A DNA stretch of 64,000 nucleotides. Source: JADGQN01 sp035315185. GTDB lineage: Bacteria; Desulfobacterota; Syntrophorhabdia; Syntrophorhabdales; WCHB1-27. The stretch lies in assembly GCA_035315185.1 (NCBI GenBank), contig DATFYE010000081.1:1-64000 (forward strand), given 5' to 3'. The position numbers and the translations under genes were made by a program. This document shows, piece after piece, positions 59,054 through 64,000 of this stretch (the first letter of the stretch is position 1; each line of letters begins with the position of its first letter). Below the pieces are notes generated by a model. It saw only the letters and a program-made list of their open reading frames with translations, had not been told where the DNA came from and ran no database searches.

Positions 59054-59866
59054 CTAGCTTACCGCACACAGAATTTCTACCAGCCGCTCAAGGTCGTCCT
59101 TTGAATAGAATTCGATGACCAACTTTCCTTTGTTTCTCCCGTAAGTCACCTGTACCTTGGTTTTTAATGCTTCCCGCAACGCTTCCTCGATATCGCTGTA
59201 CAGGGTTCTACGGGCTGTTCCGGCCTTGCGGGTCCGTTCAACTTCACGGACGGAAGCCCCTTCGTTCAGGATTCTCTTGGCGTATCTTTTCTGTTCTACC
59301 TCATTCTTAAGCGTGATGAGAACCCTACCGTGTCCCGAAGTAAGCTTGCCTTCCGATATGAGCTTCCTGACCCACTCCGGCAACTTGAGCAGCCGTATGA
59401 TGTTCGAGACCGAACTCCTGTCAATGCCGATCTTTTTTGCGAGCGCCTCGTGCGTGTAACCGAACTCATCAACGAACCTCGTGTAAACGGTTGCCAACTC
59501 AATGGGAGAGAGGTCTTCCCTCTGGATGTTCTCAATCAGGGCTATCTCGAGGGACTCTTTGTCATCGACGTCTTTAATGATAGCCGGGACCTCTGTGAGT
59601 CCGGCGAGACGGGAGGCTCTGAATCTCCGCTCTCCAGCGATAATCTCGTAACCGTGCTCTTTCTTTCTAACAAGGATGGGCTGGAGTAATCCTTTTTCCT
59701 TTATCGAATTGGCAAGGTCTTCCAAGCCTTCTTCTCTAAGGTTAAAGCGCGGCTGTCGGGGATTTGCTTTGATCTGTACTGCCGGAATGAGGGTGATTAC
59801 CCCCTTTTCTTCGATATCCTTTAATATGGCCGAGAGGCCCCTGCCAAGAGGATCTTTTTTGCGCAT
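59054..59866 (-). CDS. parB: chromosome partitioning protein ParB
   Basis: A 270-residue CTPase/DNA-binding protein: box I-type QPRFNLREEGLEDLANSI, GYEIIAGERRFRASRLAG (the CTP-binding GERRxRA) and the helix-turn-helix region around LAKKIGIDRSSVSNIIRLL, then a C-terminal dimer domain. Binds parS; no parS (TGTTTCACGTGAAACA-like) site was seen nearby. Directly follows parA. Confidence 0.94.
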   Translation of the reverse strand: MRKKDPLGRGLSAILKDIEEKGVITLIPAVQIKANPRQPRFNLREEGLEDLANSIKEKGLLQPILVRKKEHGYEIIAGERRFRASRLAGLTEVPAIIKDVDDKESLEIALIENIQREDLSPIELATVYTRFVDEFGYTHEALAKKIGIDRSSVSNIIRLLKLPEWVRKLISEGKLTSGHGRVLITLKNEVEQKRYAKRILNEGASVREVERTRKAGTARRTLYSDIEEALREALKTKVQVTYGRNKGKLVIEFYSKDDLERLVEILCAVS

Positions 59867-60631
59867 CTAGTTTCTGCTTGATGAGATTTCGGCTGCCAGC
59901 TCTAAATAGCTTTCGGCACCTTTGGAATTTATATCATAGAGCACCACAGGTTTTCCATAGCTGGGTGCCTCGCTCAATCGCACATTCCGGGGAATCACCG
60001 TGTTAAACACTTTGTTGCCCAAATGGCGTCTTGCCTCCTCCATCACCCTGAAGGAGAGATTGTTTCTTTTATCAAACATGGTCAGGAGAACACCGAGGAT
60101 TTCCAGATTGGGGTTTACGCGCTTCTTGATGATAGTGATCGTTTTAAGGAGGAGCACGAGCCCTTCCAAGGCATAATACTCGCACTGTAATGGTATAAGC
60201 ACATAGTCTGCCGCAGCCAACGCGTTGACAGTGAGCAGCCCGAGGGAAGGGGGGCAATCAATGATCATGTGCGACTGTTGATCCTTGAATTCGGCAAGGG
60301 CTTTCCGTAATACCATCTCTCGTTCCTCTACATCGAGAAGCTCGACCTCAACGCCAATCAGGTCCGGGTGCGACGGCGCAAGATCCAGGTATGGAACTTG
60401 CGTGCGAAGGACAATCTCCTTCATGCTTTTTTTTCCAATGAGGACATCATAAATGTTTGAGGAGACTTTGTTATATGAGATACCGACGCCACTGGTTGCA
60501 TTGCATTGCGGGTCCATGTCGACCAGCAGCGTCCTTTTTTCTGCTATGGCTATGGAGGCGGAGAGGTTGACTGCAGTGGTAGTTTTTCCGACACCTCCCT
60601 TCTGGTTCGCAACGGCAATAATGGTTCCCAT
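59867..60631 (-). CDS. parA: chromosome partitioning ATPase ParA/Soj
   Basis: A 254-residue ParA ATPase with the deviant Walker A KGGVGKTT (about 11-18), the DMDPQCNAT loop and DCPPSLGLLT. Acts with ParB in origin segregation. parB starts right at its end. The rsmG-parA-parB order is the classic one near the origin, so the window may be close to oriC. Confidence 0.95.
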   Translation of the reverse strand: MGTIIAVANQKGGVGKTTTAVNLSASIAIAEKRTLLVDMDPQCNATSGVGISYNKVSSNIYDVLIGKKSMKEIVLRTQVPYLDLAPSHPDLIGVEVELLDVEEREMVLRKALAEFKDQQSHMIIDCPPSLGLLTVNALAAADYVLIPLQCEYYALEGLVLLLKTITIIKKRVNPNLEILGVLLTMFDKRNNLSFRVMEEARRHLGNKVFNTVIPRNVRLSEAPSYGKPVVLYDINSKGAESYLELAAEISSSRN

Positions 60632-60676
60632 AGACCAAATACATTAGCACAAAAGGTGCCGACTATGAAACTTTTT

Positions 60677-60713
60677 TATAGTGGGTCTTAGTGTCTTATT
60701 AAGACCCACTATA
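60677..60713. promoter_or_regulatory. 14-bp perfect hairpin at the end of rsmG
   Basis: TATAGTGGGTCTTA (60677-60690) and TAAGACCCACTATA (60700-60713) with a 9-base loop. The rsmG stop codon (60699-60701, minus) is in the loop/stem. On the minus strand an A-run, not a U-run, follows, so it is not a normal terminator for rsmG; on the plus strand GACCTTTTTG follows. Role unknown: possibly processing or a weak plus-strand terminator. Confidence 0.55.
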
Positions 60714-61343
60714 GACCTTTTTGTAGGCGAAGAGCTGGTACTCCTTTGGGCTTTTGGGCAGACGATATCGCGTCGCGCGTTCCAGCAAGAACCCGGCATA
60801 GCTGCCCCCCTCTTCTGTGCGCCCTTTGAGGAGATATGCAGTACCTCCCCGGGTGAGGTGATTTCCGCCTTTTTGCAGTATGAGCCTCGTAGATCCAAAT
60901 CCCTTGCTCAGCAAAGCGTCAACGTGGAGAGGCTCTAAAGTTTCAATCCGCCCATGGATAAGGGACAGGTTGTCGAGGTTGAGACTTCTCTTGACGTGCC
61001 GTTGGAACTGGATTTTTTTTAGAGTCTTGTCGACCGAAAAAACCCGCATTGCCTGGTCGAGGATTGCAAGCGGGATTGCCAGAATCCCGCTCCCCGATCC
61101 CATATCAAGCACTGATAGCGTGTCTTTGATCATGCTGGAGAGAAAGAAGGTGTCGTAAAGGAGCTCCTGGATAACCCATTCGATGGGCCGTTTGGCCGTG
61201 AGATTGACATGCATGTTCCATCGCCCCAGTTCATGTGTATAGAAAGAGAGCTTCTCCACCGTAGCAGGTGTGTAAGAGATGCCGAAATGGTCGAGCCCCT
61301 CTGTAATCAACCTTTCCGTTCCCGTTCCCTCGCTTCTTTTCAT
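60699..61343 (-). CDS. rsmG: 16S rRNA (guanine527-N7)-methyltransferase
   Basis: RsmG (GidB) methylates G527 of 16S rRNA with SAM. The protein of about 214 residues has MHVNLTA and the SAM motif VLDMGSGSGILAIPLAI. A GTG at 61346 and an ATG at 61343 are both possible starts; I used the ATG. Neither has a clear ribosome-binding site. It is divergent from the lipoprotein gene at 61402. Confidence 0.9.
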   Translation of the reverse strand: MKRSEGTGTERLITEGLDHFGISYTPATVEKLSFYTHELGRWNMHVNLTAKRPIEWVIQELLYDTFFLSSMIKDTLSVLDMGSGSGILAIPLAILDQAMRVFSVDKTLKKIQFQRHVKRSLNLDNLSLIHGRIETLEPLHVDALLSKGFGSTRLILQKGGNHLTRGGTAYLLKGRTEEGGSYAGFLLERATRYRLPKSPKEYQLFAYKKVYSGS

Positions 61344-61364
61344 CACCGCGGTTCTTTAAGTACA

Positions 61365-61394
61365 TTAGCATAAATCGTGCTCTTCTGTTATACT
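61365..61394 (+). promoter_or_regulatory. sigma70-type promoter for the BamD/LptA-like lipoprotein
   Basis: TTAGCA (61365-61370), an 18-base spacer and TATACT (61389-61394). It ends 7 bases before the start codon, so the transcript would have almost no leader. Weak -35, good -10. Confidence 0.4.
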
Positions 61395-61401
61395 ATGCCC
61401 T

Positions 61402-62952
61402 ATGCGAAAAACGCTCCTGCTTCTCGCTCTCGTGCCCCTTCTGATGCTGTCTTGCTCAGGAAAGAAGGACGTGGCGAAGAAGGCCGATAACCCGGGGATG
61501 ATTTATGTCGAGGGCGTAGAACTGATGAAGAAGAAAAAGTGGGATCAGGCCATCTCCAAGTTTTCTCAAATTAGAGAGAATTATCCTTTTGACCCGATGG
61601 CTGATATTGCGACAGTCAAGCTTGGGGATGTCTATTTCGAGAGAAAAGAGTACCTGATGGCTTCGAGCGTGTACACGGACTTTGTGAATTCCCACCCTGA
61701 TGATGAGAATGCTCCTTACGTGCTCTGGAGGCTTGGGGAGTCTTTTGAGAGACTCTCTTTGACCATAGATAGGGACCAGACATACACGCTCAAAGGAATT
61801 GAGCGATTAACCTACCTCCAGAACAGGTATCCGGCGAATCAATATGCTCTGGACGCGACTGCGGCCCTGCAGAGACTCACGGAAAAGCTGTCAGACCGTG
61901 AGTTATACGTTGGAGAGTTCTATTACAGAACGGGTAATTTTAATGCCGCAACCATACGGCTCGAGTACTTTCTGAACAAGTACCCCGGCGCGAAGGGGAC
62001 AGACAGGGCCCTCTTCACTCTTTCGGCAGCGTACAGAGAGTTGGCCGATATTGAGCGGTCCCAGTATTATATCCAGAAGCTGACCAGCGAATATCCCAAC
62101 AGCCCGCTTCTCATTCCTAAAGGCAAGAAAGGGCGGACGGCTAAAACGGTAAAAGTGGCCAAGGCATCAACTTCCTCGTCTCTTCCTGATGAAAAGAAAC
62201 CGCAGCAAATCATCGTCCAATCGCCTGTACCGGTAGGGTCTTCCGCAGGCCAGAAAGAGCCCGTGAAAGTGGCGGCGAAGGATAGTGACAGTGGCACGGG
62301 CCGAGGTGTAACGAGTGCAGATCAACAGGGTGGAACACCTCCGGCTGGCGATAAAGTTGTGGATAAGGGATCGCCCCTTAGCCTGACGGAGGAGAAAAAA
62401 CCGCGACAGATAGTGCTGCGCCCGCCTGTCGATGAGACGAGTCCGGCCGCAGAAGAAAAGCAGACGACGGGCGACTCTCAGCAAGGGGCCGAGGGTCAAA
62501 TTGAGAAGGAAAAGGCCGCTAAGCCGGAAGGGAAGGGTGGCGTCTTTGGCTTTTTCAGCTCGAAAAAGCCGGTCGATATTGTCTCAGACACGATGGAAGG
62601 GTTGGACAAGGGGAAAATCATCATCTTTAAGGGAAACGTGTTGACAAAGCAGGATGATCTGCAAATTTTTTCAGATACACTGACCGCGCATTTGAATGAA
62701 GAGAGCAACGAGGTGGAGAGAGCCGATGCGGAAGGCAACGTCAAGATAGTGAAACAAGACCGGACCGCAACCTGCAACGAGGCCATCTTTGAGAACGCCA
62801 AGGGCGAGATAACGTTGAAGGGCGATGCAGTCGTCTATTCGGGCGCGGACAGACTTGCGGGAGACACGATTATCTATTACATCAACGAAGACCGAGTAAC
62901 CGTGGCGGGTGAAAAAGATAAAAGAGCCCGTGTTACTGTCCAGCCTAAGTAG
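61402..62952 (+). CDS. outer-membrane lipoprotein fusing a BamD-like TPR domain with an LptA/OstA domain
   Basis: A 516-residue protein. Lipobox LLMLSC puts the lipid on Cys18. Residues about 30-235 form TPR-like repeats as in BamD (IYVEGVELMKKKKWDQAISKF, RENYPFDPMAD). Then a low-complexity linker (about 240-380) repeats EEKKPRQIVLRPP-like units. Residues about 385-516 match an LptA/OstA domain (PVDIVSDTMEG, FKGNVLTKQDDLQIFSDTL, NAKGEITLKGDAVVYSG). This suggests a role in both outer-membrane protein insertion and LPS transport, or in linking them. The fold calls are by eye. Its end overlaps the PaaI gene (-) by 8 bases. Confidence 0.75.
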   Translation: MRKTLLLLALVPLLMLSCSGKKDVAKKADNPGMIYVEGVELMKKKKWDQAISKFSQIRENYPFDPMADIATVKLGDVYFERKEYLMASSVYTDFVNSHPDDENAPYVLWRLGESFERLSLTIDRDQTYTLKGIERLTYLQNRYPANQYALDATAALQRLTEKLSDRELYVGEFYYRTGNFNAATIRLEYFLNKYPGAKGTDRALFTLSAAYRELADIERSQYYIQKLTSEYPNSPLLIPKGKKGRTAKTVKVAKASTSSSLPDEKKPQQIIVQSPVPVGSSAGQKEPVKVAAKDSDSGTGRGVTSADQQGGTPPAGDKVVDKGSPLSLTEEKKPRQIVLRPPVDETSPAAEEKQTTGDSQQGAEGQIEKEKAAKPEGKGGVFGFFSSKKPVDIVSDTMEGLDKGKIIIFKGNVLTKQDDLQIFSDTLTAHLNEESNEVERADAEGNVKIVKQDRTATCNEAIFENAKGEITLKGDAVVYSGADRLAGDTIIYYINEDRVTVAGEKDKRARVTVQPK

Positions 62953-63370
62953 CCTTCAGGAACTGGATTTCATCATTCTTTCTATACACGAGTGCCTGGC
63001 AGATCGCGACCAAACCTTCGCTGTCCTCCACGGTGATCTGATAGGTCGCCGTCCTTCTGCTCTTACTGACCTCCTTAGACTCGGCCCTCAATAGGCTGTT
63101 CTTGACAGCACGTTTGATGAACGTCATGTTCATGTTGAGGGCCAGAGCCACGGTGCCGTGGCTGTTCGACGAAATCTCAAAAGCTTCATCAATGAGCGAG
63201 AACACAGCCCCGCCGTGAGCTATCCCGTGGACGTTATCGAGCGCGCTTGTATAGAGCATCTCACACAGGGCGTAGCCTTCCCGCACGTCTACAAGTCTTA
63301 TGTCGAGGAGTCTTGAGAAAGGTTCTTCCGCGACCTTTTTCAGGAACGCCTCGCGTGTCCGTGCATCCAT
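62945..63370 (-). CDS. PaaI family hot-dog thioesterase
   Basis: A 141-residue hot-dog fold protein: LDIRLVDVREGYALCEM, HGIAHGGAVFSLIDEAFEI (the HGG-x-Asp active site), NMNMTFIKRA. These enzymes hydrolyse aryl- or acyl-CoAs. Follows trxA by 3 bases, so is probably co-transcribed with it. Confidence 0.88.
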   Translation of the reverse strand: MDARTREAFLKKVAEEPFSRLLDIRLVDVREGYALCEMLYTSALDNVHGIAHGGAVFSLIDEAFEISSNSHGTVALALNMNMTFIKRAVKNSLLRAESKEVSKSRRTATYQITVEDSEGLVAICQALVYRKNDEIQFLKAT

Positions 63371-63373
63371 GTG

Positions 63374-63700
63374 TCAGCCAAGCACCTTCTTGAGGGAATT
63401 CTCAACAGTGCCCTTGGGTACGGCTCCGACAATGCGATCGACTACTTCACCCTTCTGGAACAGAAGAAGCGTTGGAATTCCTCTTATGCCGAACTTTGCC
63501 GGCGTCATGGGATTTGCATCCACGTTCATCTTCATCACCTTCACCTTGCCAGCGTACTCTTCCGCCAGGCCCTCGACAATGGGGCCCATCATCTGACACG
63601 GCCCGCACCACGTAGCCCAGAAATCGACCAGGACAGGCAGTGTAGATTCGGTCACTTCCTTTGGAAAGTCAGCGTCGTTGAGCGGTAAGGCCTTCTCCAT
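63374..63700 (-). CDS. trxA: thioredoxin
   Basis: A 108-residue thioredoxin with the active site WCGPC (about 32-36), the cis-Pro in GIRGIPTLLLF and a C-terminal helix. I set the start at ATG 63700, which has AAGGAGGTGTAC upstream; upstream in-frame residues are unconserved. Confidence 0.95.
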   Translation of the reverse strand: MEKALPLNDADFPKEVTESTLPVLVDFWATWCGPCQMMGPIVEGLAEEYAGKVKVMKMNVDANPMTPAKFGIRGIPTLLLFQKGEVVDRIVGAVPKGTVENSLKKVLG

Positions 63701-63755
63701 GTACACCTCCTTAATTGAGTACAGCGAATGGCGCCCGCCATTCGGAGTATTACTT

Positions 63756-63917
63756 TCAGCTGAAACGGGTGGTCTTTCCACAACCCGAAGAGGCAGCCTG
63801 CTCTGAAGACTTACTACTGTCGAGGCTACCGCAAATTGGACACGCGGTCTTGCTCGATTCAGGCTTGGCCTCAAAGGTCTTGCCACACTTGTTGCACGTA
63901 TACTTTTCTTCTGCCAT
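63756..63917 (-). CDS. zinc-ribbon protein (FmdB-like)
   Basis: A 53-residue protein with two CxxC knuckles, YTCNKCGKTF and ACPICGS, likely binding one Zn, and a Ser-rich tail ending SSGCGKTTRFS. ATG 63917 has AGGGGGTG about 9 bases upstream. First gene of the zinc-ribbon, trxA, paaI run; resembles FmdB-type small regulatory proteins. Confidence 0.8.
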   Translation of the reverse strand: MAEEKYTCNKCGKTFEAKPESSKTACPICGSLDSSKSSEQAASSGCGKTTRFS

Positions 63918-63959
63918 CGCGTTTTCACCCCCTTGGCTTTGCATTGATGCTCGTAATTA

Positions 63960-63988
63960 AATATAAGTAAACTAGCGGAGTATTACAA
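63960..63988 (-). promoter_or_regulatory. sigma70-type promoter for the zinc-ribbon, trxA, paaI genes
   Basis: On the minus strand TTGTAA (63983-63988), a 17-base spacer and TATATT (63960-63965). About 43 bases before the zinc-ribbon start. Good -10, fair -35. Confidence 0.55.
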
Positions 63989-64000
63989 CCGTCGCCCGGA

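Noticed and set aside
1..64000. CRISPR arrays, insertion sequences, rRNA genes
   Set aside because: No regularly spaced repeats, transposase or integrase frames, or rRNA-like stretches were seen.

Overview
The window reads as one contiguous piece of a strictly anaerobic, Gram-negative bacterial chromosome, most likely a Desulfobacterota ('deltaproteobacterial') syntroph related to Syntrophorhabdus. This is inferred from parA-parB placed directly upstream of an F1 operon (b', b, delta, alpha, gamma, beta, epsilon, without a/c subunits), from outer-membrane biogenesis domains (BamD-like, LptA-like), and from many ferredoxins, flavoproteins, a UbiD decarboxylase and an aldehyde:ferredoxin oxidoreductase. 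No 16S gene is present, so the taxonomy is inference.

Layout. 1-7.7 kb: plus-strand housekeeping block: 3' end of tgt, yajC, rpsF, a short SSB-like gene, rpsR, rplI, dnaB, a CDP-alcohol phosphatidyltransferase, gap-pgk-tpiA-secG, and tRNA-Leu(GAG). 7.7-52 kb: a 45-kb accessory catabolic region with no mobile-element genes. It holds (a) a minus-strand TRAP transporter / UbiD / VOC cluster with a fused hyuA-hyuB remnant; (b) two convergent redox modules, a PreA/DHOD-like protein + ferredoxin + FAD oxidoreductase (+) facing an FAD oxidoreductase + ferredoxin + MFS operon (-); (c) an iron-containing alcohol dehydrogenase + CocE-type hydrolase operon; (d) a second TRAP transporter and a tungsten-type aldehyde ferredoxin oxidoreductase; (e) a MarR regulator divergent from hyuA-hyuB-SDR-amidohydrolase-livKHMGF-EamA; and (f) a converging paralogous operon, hyuA-hyuB-livKHMGF-SDR, on the minus strand. 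52.4-64 kb: housekeeping again: a B3/B4-domain protein, atp operon, parB, parA, rsmG, a BamD/LptA-like fusion lipoprotein, a PaaI thioesterase, thioredoxin and a zinc-ribbon protein.

How it fits together. Three accessory operons have the same promoter layout (TTGACA, 17-bp spacer, GTATAA) followed 9-12 bp later by a GTTG...CAAC inverted repeat. The same repeat lies at the start of the marR gene. I infer a local MarR regulon joining the flavoprotein/ferredoxin/MFS operon, the alcohol dehydrogenase/hydrolase operon and the first hyuAB operon. The hyuAB genes (hydantoinase / oxoprolinase / ketone carboxylase superfamily) occur as two intact sets plus one deletion remnant. Both intact sets travel with a branched-chain-amino-acid-type ABC importer and a short-chain dehydrogenase, forming a mirrored import-and-activation module. 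The real substrate cannot be read from the sequence.
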